Part shown: positions 21,338 through 33,321 of the stretch, piece after piece
How the letters are laid out: each line of letters opens with the position of its first letter
Position numbering within the stretch: position 1 is the stretch's first letter
Assembly: GCA_036873755.1 (NCBI GenBank)
Contig: JAVTVY010019455.1
Coordinates: 1 to 64,000, forward strand
Direction: 5' to 3'
Length of the DNA: 64,000 nucleotides
Origin: Hanleya hanleyi
Lineage: Eukaryota > Mollusca > Polyplacophora > Lepidopleurida > Hanleyidae
Translations under genes and position numbers: made by a program
Notes under the pieces: generated by a model
What the model saw: only the letters and a program-made list of their open reading frames with translations
Database searches by the model: none
What the model was told of the DNA's origin: nothing

Positions 21338-22518
21338 TGTGTGACGGAGTCAATTCTTTGTACAGTTTGACAGTTTTATATTCGACGTATGCGGTTTTGG
21401 CCGATGGAACCTCAGTATTTCTGTGTTATCGGTTGTACTGGCATTACATGTCCAGTTAATTTGCCCGTGTACAGATTCTTATTCTTATTCTGTATATCAC
21501 CATTCTTATTCTACTCTTTCTACCTGTTATGCTAAACGATCCCTTTCTGGTTTCGGCACGAGCGTCGCGAGTCGACTTGTATCGGTTACGCAAGCGGAGC
21601 GCTGATCGCGTTTATATACCGGTTATTTTCCGGGTAGTTGGCTTTCTGATTTCATTATCATGCTTTAGTTCGGGCGGACCACTTCACTCCACAACCCTTT
21701 ATTTTTATGATCCAGGGAAACTCCTAGTTCAGGTTGGTCAGATACTTATATTTGTATTTGTTTACTTGTATTAAAGCCGGAATATCACAAGCCAGTATTA
21801 TTTATTGGATAGAATATAGTGTAACGATGCTGTCGCTGTAAAGCCTTCAGCTATATTTTCTATCTTATCAGTACACTTGGTACGATGCGAAGATTGTTAA
21901 TTGTTGTTGTACATTTTTTATAACGGTATAATCGTGTATGTATATATTAATGTCCATGGATTGCCCCAACGAGCGGTTTAATTATTTTGCTCGTGTTTTG
22001 TCAATAGGTCCTCCTCGACGTGTGGTTTAGTTGTCACGAGACTACATGTATATATTCATGTGGATTGCTGTCGTCTTATAGATGGGGTAAGCTTGCGTAT
22101 ATTAGGCGCATTATATGAAAGATTTGTTTCATATAAATCGTACAGGTATAAGGCGAATTATAATACGAAATATATGTATTCTGGAAATAAAGCGTACTTT
22201 ACTCTTTATCATTAATAATTTATAAAGAAGTGGCTCACCGGTGTCTAATTGTCACCTGTGTAATTGGGTAATAATGGTGGTGTAATAGGTATTCTACCGT
22301 TCATTTAACAACCTATTGATAGACGTCTTTTTGAGATATTGACATTGACATTATTTTGTAAATCTGTTGTATCGTACCATTTGTCTTTATATTAAATGTT
22401 ACGTTTGTTCTTTGTTTTAGAGCGGTGTGTGTGTGTGAGAGAGTTATTCTCCACCACAAAATAAACTCGGCTTGTGGAAACGAACATCTTTGCCTTGTTG
22501 ATTTGGGCCACTGTTACA
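21338..22518 (+). repeat. 5' LTR of the Ty3/gypsy element
   Basis: About 1181 bp, beginning TGTGTGACGGAGTC and ending CACTGTTACA. Nearly identical to 29607-30762. It contains AATAAA-type signals near 22185 and a GT-rich run (GTGTGTGTGTGAGAG) near 22430. Open frames inside it recur in both LTRs and are not genes. Confidence 0.93.
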
Positions 22519-24055
22519 ATTTGGTGCCGTGACCAGGATTTCCACTAATCAGCTAATAGACCATACGCCAGACGGGGGGACTACATGTATACCTGCAAGA
22601 GCTGGGCTTGGAGTTCCTCTGGACCACAACTGTGTTCATGTGACGTGCATTTAGTTCCTGCCATTGAAATGCTGAACTTTATACACATGTGTCGTGAACA
22701 GAACGGTGCCGAGTTACCAGTACCAGTGAACGCTTGAAACTGAATACAGTAATATAGGACATAACGTATGCACTACATGGACATATATCGAGAGAACTGT
22801 TTCTGGATAAATGATGCACAGGATATTTGAACGTTATCAATAATACAGTCACATGTAAGTTGATTTCTGATCATAATTTTTCTGTACTGGTACTGACATT
22901 ATTTCATACTGACACTACTGAATTGATACAGAAACTGAACTTAAACTAAATTGATAATGAACTCAATCGTTAATGAAACGACACTGATATCAATTGAATT
23001 TAAATTTATGAAGTTTTGAAGTGACATTCGCTAAGAGTATTCATACTGAGATACCATTCGTATTGAATTCAATGCGTACTGAACATAATCTAGTACTGAA
23101 TTTACTTACTGAAATGTTCATTACTGAATTTTGACATTTATTCAAATCTGGTTCACAATGAAATTCATCTCTTGATATAATTAGACACGTCCTAAAATTT
23201 CAGCCATATATACTGTATTGGCTTATATTGGAATCTAACCTATATTGAAGTCGACTGCATACTGAAGTCGATTGCATATTTAATAGTGGGGTGTAGTGAA
23301 TGTTGACGTTAACGAGTACTGAAATTTTGGTGATTACTGACCTTAATGTTGAAGCCGTATATTCAATGAAGTTCAGGTCACTCAATAGAGGTCTGTTTTG
23401 ATATATTCTTCAAACTGAAATTTATTTCTAACGAAATTTAGTCTGCATTGAAGGTTAATTCATATACTCAATTGATATGAACTGAATTTTTGAATATTGA
23501 TTGCTGAAATATTGACTGGTTTGAATTTGGGATTGTTTTTTTTTAACCACACATGTTAAAACGGCACAGAGTTCGATTGTATCGACCGGCATAAACTTCA
23601 TGTAGCACCAATTTATGTCATACACCCCACATTTTTTTTTTGAAATTGTTTTGGTCCCATTTCACTGGTATTGATATGCAAATTATTTAGGAAAAAATCT
23701 CGGTGATATTGATTGGTCAATATCTAACGTAGGTTAAGTGGTAAGTGGGTTAACTTTTGTGAATTGGTCCGCCTTTGTACTGACCAATTTGCTGTGGGAG
23801 TTTTTTTTGTGTCGTGAACTGGTCCACCCCTGTATATTTTCTTTTTTGTATGTTGGCCAATCGCGAATGTTGTAAAATTTGTGTACGCAGCGATTAATGT
23901 TTCAAATTTTCTCGCTCGTAATTGTAACCGAACGTGTCGCGAAACGGACCTAAACGAGTCGAACGCAGTCGTTTCGTGCCTGTCCAATATTTCCCCTTTA
24001 TTTCCTGCCCTCACTGACTTTGCTCTTCAGTCATTCATTCTTTGCTCTTCATACT
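22519..24055 (+). promoter_or_regulatory. primer-binding site and AT-rich leader of the Ty3/gypsy element
   Basis: Directly after the LTR is ATTTGGTGCCGTGACC, the expected place of the tRNA primer site; I do not assign the tRNA. The remaining 1.5 kb is AT-rich, with many ACTGAA/ATTGAA-like short repeats (22900-23530) and no gene. Confidence 0.6.
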
Positions 24056-25219
24056 ATGGCGGCTTTTACTGAGGACGAAGTTAAGGCGTTAGTGAGCACA
24101 CTGTCTGAAATGGACGTCAAACCAAAGGCCGATTCTCCTGCCGATTTTAAAAGGTGGATGAAAGATTATCTGACCGCTTCCGATACATCGCCCCCTGACG
24201 ACCCTCCTGTTCGAGCCTCCAACATTTCCGTTGGAGTGCATCCTCCTAAGATTTCCTTTTTCTCAGGTTCCTGTTCTAGTGTAAAGGACACACCGTATGA
24301 TGTATGGAGATATGAGGTAAAGTGTTTATTGACCGGTAAGTATTATTCCAATGAGGTCCTCATGCAAGCCGTTCGGTTTTCTTTGAAGGGAGAAGCTGAT
24401 AGGGTTATCATGCGGTTGGGCCCCCACGCTAATATATCTGATATGATGGCAAAATTAGATAGTATCTATGGATCGATAGATCTAAAACAAACTATTTTGG
24501 CCAAGTTCTATAGCGCACAACAGCGTGAAGATGAAGACGTATCTAGCTGGGGTTGTAGGCTGGAAGATATACTGGGGAAAGCGGTGGAGAAAGGTCTTGT
24601 CCAATCCTCCCAGGTAAACGAGATGTTAAGGACTATGTTCTGGTCGGGGCTGAAAACAAGTCTTAAGGATATATCTGGCTATAAATATGATCGCATCACC
24701 GATTTTGACGAGCTGAGAATAGTGCTGCGCCAAATAGAACACTAACAGGGTAAAGAGCACCGCGCTTCTGCGAAGAAAAGTAGTGCCACCAGTAAATCGG
24801 TCGTCACGTCAGAGTTCACTTCCGACCTTAAAGAGATGAAAGGGATGACACATAGGTTGACCAATGAGGTAAACAACTTGAAAGATAAGGTCAACAGTTC
24901 CAGTCAAAGATCGCTCCCGTCCGTTTTTCTAGATAATTACCGGCCCCCTAGTAATAACCAGTTTGCACAGAGGAGTCGTAACTCTGGGAACGAGAGTGGC
25001 AGAGGTAACAGAGGGCGTGGGTTTAGAGGGAATAGCGATCGTGGCAGAGGTTTTTATCCGGTTCACGGTAATCAGGGATACACTTCATCGTCAGAAGATG
25101 AGCCCCAGTGCTGGCGATGTTTTCAAAGAGGTCATTTAGAAGTTGGCTGTCGTGTGCGTTTAGATCATTCTAATCGTGATTTAAACTCCAGCGGAGCTAT
25201 GGGGAGGGGCAGCCGATAG
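24056..25219 (+). pseudogene. gag of the Ty3/gypsy element with one in-frame stop
   Basis: Gag forms the retrotransposon particle. The start is the ATG at 24056 (MAAFTEDEV). The capsid-like region has FFSG, YDVWRYEVKCLL, FSLKGEADRVI, FYSAQQREDEDVSSW and FWSGLK, the pattern from which vertebrate PNMA proteins derive (family knowledge). A TAA at 24743-24745 interrupts the frame, and the same frame then continues to 25219. The second part has a Gly/Arg-rich segment and a CX2CX4HX4C zinc knuckle (CWRCFQRGHLEVGC, from about residue 352). Pol lies in the -1 frame relative to gag. Confidence 0.88.
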
Positions 25220-25287
25220 TTTTCCGTAGTAATTGTCCCGAACCATGCAAAGGTCAACGCGTTCGAGTTCCAGATGGTTTAGTCGGA

Positions 25288-28200
25288 GTGGCGAATGAGG
25301 TTGAAATTCGGATTGGGGCTGTCGAGACGCTGGCTTTGTTGGACACAGGAGGTACAATTTCAACAATTAGCGAGGCGTTTTACAATACTCACCTTTCTGG
25401 TACTCCCATGGTAGCGCTGGAGGATGTTCTCGAGGTGGAATGTGCAGATGGTAAGGCCCTGCCCTATTTAGGTTACGTTGACCTAAATATTGAGGTTAAG
25501 GGACTTCCGGGGAAGGGTGAGCAACGTCGTATATTGTTGGTGGTTCCCGATAGTAGGTACAGTGTCAGGGTGCCGTTCTTATTAGGTACCAATGTCCTCT
25601 CCAGATTTATGGGGCTTTGCCAACATCAATGTGGAGAGCGGTTCCTACAGAGTGCCGACATTTTCACTCCCTGGTATTTAGCCTTTCGTTGCCTGCATTT
25701 GCGTGAGAAGGAGTTGGAGAGAAACAACTTTCGCCTTGCCACTGTGAAGAGTGCGGAGAAGCACAATGTAGTTGTCCCTGCTAACAGTGACGTCACCGTG
25801 ACTGCGTTCTTTGACAAGGAGCTTCCATATCACAATTCATGCGCAGTATTCGAGCCCTGCCGAGATGCTTCAATATCAGCTGACTTGGATATCGTACCGG
25901 CAGTGACGTCATATGAGTATGGGAACAATGGGTTGGTGACTGTGCGGGTCTCCAATATTACCACCCGTACTATGGTGATTGCTCCCAAGGCTTTACTTTG
26001 TGAAATACAACCGGTAAGCATTGAAGCAGCTGATGGTGGTTCGGTGGAGTCTGTTGAATCCATCTTAAAGCAAGTAGAAATATCTACTTCCGGACTCGGC
26101 CCTGATGACGTAGAAAAGGGTAAAAGTTTGATAGCCCGTTATAGTGATGTTTTTGCAGCCAATGACCTTGACCTCGGGCATACGTCACTAGTTCAACATA
26201 GTATTTCGCTTACAGATGACCATCCATTTAAACAACGACATCGCCGTATACCTCCCTCGATGTATGAAGAGGTGCGTGATCATCTCCAACAGCTTTTGGC
26301 TGCTGGCGTTATCCGCCCTTCTCAATCACCGTGGTCATCGAATGTTGTATTAGTGCGAAAGAAAGATGGGAAACTGCGCATGTGCGTGGATTACAGACAA
26401 CTCAACCAGCGAACCGTCAAAGATAACTATGCGCTTCCGCGTATAGACGAAATGCTTGATTGTCTGTCTGGATCGAAATTTTTCACTGTCCTTGACCTTA
26501 AGAGCGGATACCATCAGGTAGAAATTGTGGAAGAACACAAACGGACTGCATTTACGGTTGGGCCACTCGGCTTTTACGAGTTTGATCGTATGCCGTTTGG
26601 GTTGGCTAACGCTCCTGCCAGCTACCAGCGGTTAATGGATGTCGCACTGGATGGCCTCAATCTTAGAGTTTGTCTGGTGTACATTGATGATTTGGTTATA
26701 TTTTCCGACACTTTTGAACAACATCTTCGGCGTCTTGAGTTGGTTTTACAAAGATTGAGACAGCATAATCTCAAATTGGCTCCAAAGAAGTGTTCTTTTT
26801 TCAAAGATAAAGTCCGTTATGTCGGCCATATTGTTTCACCAGAGGGGATAGAGGCAGATCCTGAAAAGATTGAAAAAGTGGTAAACTGGCCAGTTCCCGA
26901 GACACCTGAGCAAGTGAGAAGTTTTCTGGGATTTGCCGGATACTACCGGAAGTTCATTAAAGAATTTGCACAGGTGGCCAGGCCTCTTACTGATTTACTT
27001 CCGGCTACATCTACCCGGAAATCAAAGGGAAAACGTGGTAGCAGTAAGACCCCAACGAAGTCATGGGTTTGGAGTTTTCCACAAGACAACGCATTTAAGC
27101 GACTGAAGGCTCTGCTTTCCTCGCCGCCGATACTAGGCTATGCTGATTATAAGCTGCCATTTGAGTTGCACACCGACGCGAGCCAGCGAGGCCTGGGTGC
27201 AGTTCTTTACCAAGTGCAAGAAGGAGTAACGCGTGTCATTAGCTACGCCAGCAGAGCCGTGACAAAGGCTGAGAGAAATTACTGCGCGCACAAGTTAGAG
27301 TTCTTGGCGTTAAAGTGGGCAATTAGCGAGAAATTCCACGACTATTTGTATGGACGGAAGTTCTGTGTCAAGACTGACAACAACCCTTTAACGTATGTGT
27401 TGACGAGTGCTAACCTGGATGCGACCGGACATAGATGGCTGGCTAAGTTATCGTGTTACGATTTCAGTATAGAGTATCGCCGAGGGAAACACAACACCGA
27501 TGCCGACGCTTTGTCACGCCTTCCTTCAGCACTACGAGTCGATGGTCCCGCGGAGATTTCAGAGGCTTCTGTACATGCTATATGTAATGTTGAGCATGCA
27601 CCGCCTTTTGTTGAAAGTTTGTGCTTGTCTGGCGCCGTACTGGAAGACCTGGCTGATGTTGCATGGCCAGAGGTGGCATCATTGTGTGAAGATTGGGCAC
27701 ATTTGCAGTCCTGCGATTCAGTCTTAAAACCGTGGTTGAGCTTTGTACGGGAGAAGACCAGACCAAGTAAATGCCAACTTCCCACATCGCCTGAGAATCT
27801 CTCTTTACAACGAACGTTTGACAAATTGGTCCTCGTGGATGGTGTAATGTACCGCGAGATTCTGGTAGATGGCAAGGCTATTAAACAGTTAGTTTTGCCG
27901 AGGTCGCATATTCCTCAAGCTTTGACTGGGTTGCATAACGATGTGGGTAACCCTGGTAGAGATCGAACTTTGAGCCTTTTGAAAGATCGTTTTTACTGGC
28001 CAGGAATGCACAAAGACGTGGAAAATTGGGTTACCAGATGTGACAGATGTCTGAAACGAAAATCGCCAACTAATCTCAGAGCACCATTAGTGAGCATTAC
28101 TACAACTCAGCCACTAGAGTTAGTTTGCATGGACTTCCTCACTGTTGAAATGTCCAAAGGAGGTTTCCAGCACATTCTGGTCATCACCGATCACTTCACG

Positions 28201-29577
28201 CGATATGCACTAGCCGTGCCCTCTCGTAATATGACTGCCAAGACTACCGCAGATGCATTTATTAACAATTTTGTGGTGCATTATGGGCTACCGAAGCGGA
28301 TACACTCGGATCAAGGTGCCAATTTTGAGGGCAACTTGATTAAGGAGCTTTGCAGTATGCTCGGGATAACAAAATCAAGAACAACCCCTTACCATCCAAT
28401 GGGCAACGGGATGACAGAAAGTTTCAACCGTACTTTGCTGGGCATGCTGGGTACCCTAGATCCGGGTCAAAAAGGTAATTGGAAACAGTATGTCGGAACC
28501 CTTGTCCACGCATACAACTGTACGCGTCACGAGAGTATCGGGCAATCGCCATTTTTCTTGATGTTATGGCGTGAGCCTAGGTTACCGTTAGACATTGCGT
28601 TTGGTTTAGATATAGGTAACTCCTCTCGTTCTATGACTAGTTACGTCAAGGATTTGAGACAAAAACTCCAGTCTTCCTACGACCTGGCCTCTTGCGAGTC
28701 TGGAAAGGCTCAACGTAGGCAGAAAAATGGGTATGACATAAGAGTGCGTGGAGCTGCAGTGCAGACAGGAGACCGGGTACTTGTCAAGATTGCTGCCTTT
28801 GATGGTAAACATAAGATCGCGGATCGTTGGGAGAATGACGTTTATGTCGTCATTTGTCAGCCTAATGAAGGTATTCCGGTATATGTGGTACAGAAGGAGA
28901 GTGGACTTGGTCGAAAGAGAGTATTACATCGTAATCTGCTGCTTCCAATCGGTTCTATCGGTGCTCGGGATGACGAGGATGCGGAATCTTTGGGCTCGGA
29001 ACCCTTGGAGTCTCCGGTATCTAAGCCAAGAACTAGAGCGGCACGAAGACGTTCCCCTTCTCTTTCCTGTGATTCGGATTCTGAAGACACGGTATATTGG
29101 TGCGAGATGTCCCCCCGTCATAATTGTTCGTCGGACGATGGCATACATGGTGCTGTTACAAGGGATGTGCTCGAAGAGGATATTATTCCTCAACGACCGG
29201 GTGACGACCAGGGCTCTGTTGATGGAATTAGGAACACAGAACCTCGGGGTGACGACCAGGCATCTGTCGAAGATGTTGAGGTTCCTGATGTTTCAGATCA
29301 GCGTGATAGTAGTCTTCATGATGGAGTTCATTCCGGTTCCATTGAGAACGAGTCCGTTCTTGAACCACAGTCTTCGCCACAACTTCGTCGATCTGCAAGA
29401 ACCAGAATTCAACCTGAATGGATGCGATCCGGTGAATATGTCACGCGGTTGCAACCAGACTGGATGAATCGCGTTAACTTTCTTCAATCGCTCGCCACTA
29501 CATATATGTTTGAGGATAAACGCGAAGCTGTAGCAAGTGCTATATTGCAGTTGTTGCTCCGCGGTACTGATAAATGA
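25288..29577 (+). CDS. pol: Pol polyprotein (protease, RT, RNase H, integrase)
   Basis: 1429 codons open to TGA at 29575. Counting from 25288: aspartic protease motif LLDTGGTIS with Asp19; RT with CVDYRQLN, LDLKSGYHQ, MPFGLANAPASY and YIDD (Tyr465); RNase H with HTDASQRGLG (Asp630) and ADALSRL; integrase with an HHCC region (GLHNDVGNPGR to CDRCLKRK), Asp949, Asp1008 (HSDQGANF) and Glu1044, spacing D-X58-D-X35-E; then a low-complexity acidic tail. The frame begins without ATG (GTG at 25288) and stays open upstream to at least about 25200. So expression by -1 frameshifting from gag, overlapping near 25200-25219, is likely. All catalytic residues are present. Confidence 0.95.
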   Translation: MANEVEIRIGAVETLALLDTGGTISTISEAFYNTHLSGTPMVALEDVLEVECADGKALPYLGYVDLNIEVKGLPGKGEQRRILLVVPDSRYSVRVPFLLGTNVLSRFMGLCQHQCGERFLQSADIFTPWYLAFRCLHLREKELERNNFRLATVKSAEKHNVVVPANSDVTVTAFFDKELPYHNSCAVFEPCRDASISADLDIVPAVTSYEYGNNGLVTVRVSNITTRTMVIAPKALLCEIQPVSIEAADGGSVESVESILKQVEISTSGLGPDDVEKGKSLIARYSDVFAANDLDLGHTSLVQHSISLTDDHPFKQRHRRIPPSMYEEVRDHLQQLLAAGVIRPSQSPWSSNVVLVRKKDGKLRMCVDYRQLNQRTVKDNYALPRIDEMLDCLSGSKFFTVLDLKSGYHQVEIVEEHKRTAFTVGPLGFYEFDRMPFGLANAPASYQRLMDVALDGLNLRVCLVYIDDLVIFSDTFEQHLRRLELVLQRLRQHNLKLAPKKCSFFKDKVRYVGHIVSPEGIEADPEKIEKVVNWPVPETPEQVRSFLGFAGYYRKFIKEFAQVARPLTDLLPATSTRKSKGKRGSSKTPTKSWVWSFPQDNAFKRLKALLSSPPILGYADYKLPFELHTDASQRGLGAVLYQVQEGVTRVISYASRAVTKAERNYCAHKLEFLALKWAISEKFHDYLYGRKFCVKTDNNPLTYVLTSANLDATGHRWLAKLSCYDFSIEYRRGKHNTDADALSRLPSALRVDGPAEISEASVHAICNVEHAPPFVESLCLSGAVLEDLADVAWPEVASLCEDWAHLQSCDSVLKPWLSFVREKTRPSKCQLPTSPENLSLQRTFDKLVLVDGVMYREILVDGKAIKQLVLPRSHIPQALTGLHNDVGNPGRDRTLSLLKDRFYWPGMHKDVENWVTRCDRCLKRKSPTNLRAPLVSITTTQPLELVCMDFLTVEMSKGGFQHILVITDHFTRYALAVPSRNMTAKTTADAFINNFVVHYGLPKRIHSDQGANFEGNLIKELCSMLGITKSRTTPYHPMGNGMTESFNRTLLGMLGTLDPGQKGNWKQYVGTLVHAYNCTRHESIGQSPFFLMLWREPRLPLDIAFGLDIGNSSRSMTSYVKDLRQKLQSSYDLASCESGKAQRRQKNGYDIRVRGAAVQTGDRVLVKIAAFDGKHKIADRWENDVYVVICQPNEGIPVYVVQKESGLGRKRVLHRNLLLPIGSIGARDDEDAESLGSEPLESPVSKPRTRAARRRSPSLSCDSDSEDTVYWCEMSPRHNCSSDDGIHGAVTRDVLEEDIIPQRPGDDQGSVDGIRNTEPRGDDQASVEDVEVPDVSDQRDSSLHDGVHSGSIENESVLEPQSSPQLRRSARTRIQPEWMRSGEYVTRLQPDWMNRVNFLQSLATTYMFEDKREAVASAILQLLLRGTDK

Positions 29578-29594
29578 TGAGGACATCATTAATC

Positions 29595-29606
29595 GGTGGA
29601 GGGAAG
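29595..29606 (+). promoter_or_regulatory. polypurine tract of the Ty3/gypsy element
   Basis: GGTGGAGGGAAG lies immediately before the 3' LTR. Its position just upstream of TGTGTGAC supports the LTR boundary chosen. Confidence 0.75.
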
Positions 29607-30762
29607 TGTGTGACGGAGTCAATTCTTTGTACAGTTTGACAGTTTTATATTCGACGTATGCGGTTTTGGCTGATGGAACCTCAGTATTTCTGTGTTATCG
29701 GTTGTACTGGCATTACATGTCCAGTTAATTTGCCCGTGTACAGATTCTTATTCTTATTCTGTATATCACCATTCTTATTCTACTCTTTCTACCTGTTATG
29801 CTAAACGATCCCTTTCTGGTTTCGGCACGAGCGTCGCGAGTCGACTTGTATCGGTTACGCAAGCGGAGCGCTGATCGCGTTTATATACCGGTTATTTTCC
29901 GGGTAGTTGGCTTTCTGATTTCATTATCATGCTTTAGTTCGGGCGGACCACTTCACTCCACAACCCTTTATTTTTATGATCCAGGGAAACTCCTAGTTCA
30001 GGTTGGTCAGATACTTATATTTGTATTTGTTTACTTGTATTAAAGCCGGAATATCACAAGCCAGTATTATTTTTTGGATAGAATATAGTGTAACGATGCT
30101 GTCGCTGTAAAGCCTTCAGCTATATTTTCTATCTTATCAGTACACTTGGTACGATGCGAAGATTGTTAATTGTTGTTGTACATTTTTTATAACGGTATAA
30201 TCGTGTATGTATATATTAATGTCCATGGATTGCCCCAACGAGCGGTTTAATTATTTTGCTCGTGTTTTGTCAATATGTCCTCCTCGACGTGTGGTTTAGT
30301 TGTCACGAGACTACATGTATATATTCATGTGGATTGCTGTCGTCTTATAGAGGGGTAAGCTTGCGTATATTAGGCGCATTATATGAAAGATTTGTTTCAT
30401 ATAAATCTTACAGGTATAAGGCGAATTATAATACGAAATATATGTATTCTGGAAATAAAGCGTACTTTACTCTTTATCATTAATAATTTATAAAGAAGTG
30501 GCTCACCGGTGTCTAATTGTCACCTGTGTAATTGGGTAATAATGGTGGTGTAATAGGTATTCTACCGTTCATTTAACAACCTACTGATAGACGTCTTTTT
30601 GAGATATGGACATTGACATTATTTTGTAAATCTGTTGTATCGTACCATTTGTCTTTATATTAAATGTTACGTTTGTTCTTTGTTTTAGAGCGGTGTGTGT
30701 GTGAGAGAGTTATTCTCCACCACAAAATAAACTCGGCTTGTGGAAACGAACATCTTTGCCTT
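29607..30762 (+). repeat. 3' LTR of the Ty3/gypsy element, first part
   Basis: Matches 21338-22495 with few differences (for example one fewer GT pair near 30705). It ends at GCCTT, where the next element inserted. The final 22 bp, ending CACTGTTACA, resume at 39780-39801. Confidence 0.93.
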
Positions 30763-31082
30763 TGTAGTAACTTCAGCCACCTAGATATTAGCCAGTATAG
30801 AAGACAGCCTTACCTGCCGGTTAAAACCCTGAGAGAGGCAGTCAGCAGGTCTTGTCAGTCTCTTGCAGTCCAGGTCAAATCGTTCTCTGGCTTCTCTTGC
30901 AAGCCCGCGAGTTACTCTCATTGGCTAGAGGGCAATCAGCGCCCTCTACCAAGGGAAGAGAGAGAGAGGAGACAACTCTTGTAATATTAAAGCAATTGTC
31001 TCCCCTGCTACACTGGCCTACTGTTCGTTAATAGTCTGTGATATTCTATCACTGAAATGTGAGAAAACCTATTCTTACTACA
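30763..31082 (-). repeat. left (3') LTR of the gag-protease element
   Basis: 320 bp, bounded by the inverted TGTAGTAA/TTACTACA ends. It differs from the right LTR by one C/T near 30778 and one A/G near 30956. Confidence 0.93.
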
Positions 31083-31103
31083 CTCTTCCCCCTTTTCTTT
31101 TTT
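31083..31103 (-). promoter_or_regulatory. polypurine tract (minus strand) of the gag-protease element
   Basis: A pyrimidine run on the + strand (CTCTTCCCCCTTTTCTTTT) adjoins the left LTR. On the minus strand this is the purine tract that primes plus-strand synthesis. Confidence 0.75.
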
Positions 31104-33321
31104 GAGGAAGGGCGTTCCAGCGACTGCAGTCTAAAACTCCAGCAAAGTATTCGCAAGGATAAAAAACATACCATAAAAGTACGGAACGGTACCTAAAGCT
31201 TCCTCTACTTTGAACTGGGCTAAAAACCGGACATTACCTAATAACAAACTACGTAATATTAGTCCGACAATAAAATACCCAACCCAGATCATGGAAGCTG
31301 ATCTCTAACCCCAACCCTCAGGTCGATTTTTCAACAGACCTCTAATTTCCCAAAGAAGACCCAAAGGAGCTGGAGCGAACTGGCCCACTTTAAGTATCAG
31401 TCCGACTCACTATGGAATCTACCTTTTCCCCCAACCTCCCCTTCCCCTCATAAATTAAGGGCTCACTCAATTTTATAATGTCAACCCCTCTTAAACTGAG
31501 AGCCTGGCTACACTGTACAGCCTGTCAAGAAACAGACGACTAAGGAAATACTTGCCACTCTCCTAAATTGAGGGACTGACTATATCACAGTCCAAAAATA
31601 TGTTTGACAAAATGCACCTGACATTTTATAATCTGTCAGCCCCTCTTAAACTGACAGACTAGCTACACTATACAGCCTGTCCAGAAACAGACCGACTAAT
31701 GAAATAATTGCCAGACTCTCCTACATTGAGGGACTGACTATATCAGACAGTCTATACAGTTTTGACTAACTGACTATATCAGACAGTCTATCAAGTTTTG
31801 ACTAACTGACTATATCAGACAGTCTATCAAGTTTTGACTAACGACAATAGCGACAATAACTTTTAGACTGTCAGCACTCGATGAGAGCTTGCTCAGTTTG
31901 AAAACCTATCAGTCCCTATTAAATTGAAAGACTGGCTATAATCAGGCTGATCAAGGAATAACTGCCAGACTCAAGTAACGTGAAGGACTGGCTATATCAG
32001 ATATCCCATCAAGAGTAGACCGACTAAGGCAATAACTGCAAGACACTCAGTCTCTCAATAGTTGATTGACTGGCTAGCGAACATAGTCTGACTAAAACAG
32101 TAACTGCCTGTCAGTCCTCCATACATTGTGGGACTACTCATATAGCTCAAGGCTTCAGGAAACCAGTATCCTCTGTATGCATCAACAGAGACACACACAT
32201 GAAGAATCAACGCATGTGAAACACCCGTGCACAAGGTGCCGCTAACACGTCAACTCAACATGTGGATGAATCTGCAGGACCAGAAGGAATATCGGAATCC
32301 ATTGAACAGAAGTGCACTGCGTTGCTGATGTTACCGCATTGCCAATGATCAATTAGCCAGGGTCTGAATAAACATATCCAAAATGACCCCCGAATTTGAT
32401 CAGACATAATGCTCCACAGTGAGCATTCAACCAAACAAGGTCAAGGCTTGTCCGATGTCCGACTTTTATTTCAGACCCTGATTCAATAAATTAAACCGGG
32501 ATGACAAACACCGGTACAAAACACACTGGGGCTTCCATAGAGAAGACACAAGCAGAGTTGTGGCCACAAACTCCCCCGGCCCTGTGTCTCCAACATGGAC
32601 TGCCCCGTCATTCTCTCCCCTTGTCAAATCATCCCTCACAATTCGCACTCTCCTCGGCAAAAACTCATATAGCATCCAAGTAACTTACATGTACATTTAA
32701 CACCATTTAACCATTGCCGAATGATGTGCCAACCGTGAGGGTTGAACCCACAGATAAAATTTAACCCAAACCACCATTCCACAACCCCATTCACTCCACT
32801 TTCTCTCGAGCCTTTCTCCTAACCCCCTAAAAAGTTGAACATATCTCCATCACACAACCACGCAACACACACTGCACATTTTTCCAACACACATCACATG
32901 TTCTCCCAACACACCAACTGTTCTAAAATAGGTACACACACCACACTCTACTGAACACTCAATCTACCAAAAATAATCATTCTAAAATATTGGTCCACAC
33001 ACCACAAATCCACCAACACACCATTATCCAACACAGCACATCATTATCCAACATCCACACATATCACAGATTTCTTGTCAGACATTTTATCATTTTTTTA
33101 TCTTTCCCCCAAAACCAAAAAACAACCTACACAACATCAAACCAAAATGCCACATCACCTATATCAAAATACAAAGACATCACCAACATCAAAATCAACT
33201 CAAAACAGTGTGCTAGATGGCGCCACATGCCATTGCCCACTGCCAATCTGCATTGCCCCCTAACATTACCAATACTAAAATAGAACTAAACCAAGGGACT
33301 GTCCAAACCGGTCAGCATGCA
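31104..33321 (-). other. non-coding 3' region of the gag-protease element
   Basis: About 2.2 kb with no gene. It is rich in variations of CTGACTATATCAGACAGTC and GCCTGTCAAGAAACAG-like words between 31500 and 32130. A CA-rich, C-depleted stretch lies at 32820-33210. This is where pol would be expected in an autonomous element. Confidence 0.7.
31735..31842. repeat. 36-bp tandem repeat, three copies
   Basis: Unit TGACTATATCAGACAGTC followed by TATCAAGTTTTGACTAAC, three copies, the first slightly diverged. It lies within the non-coding part of the gag-protease element. Confidence 0.9.

Noticed and set aside
21423..21774. Two frames repeated exactly in both LTRs of the Ty3/gypsy element
   Set aside because: They are LTR sequence; their recurrence reflects LTR identity, not gene duplication.
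28748..29467. A 239-codon plus-strand frame overlapping the end of pol
   Set aside because: It lies in another frame over the integrase C-terminus and acidic tail, without recognisable motifs; treated as a shadow of pol.
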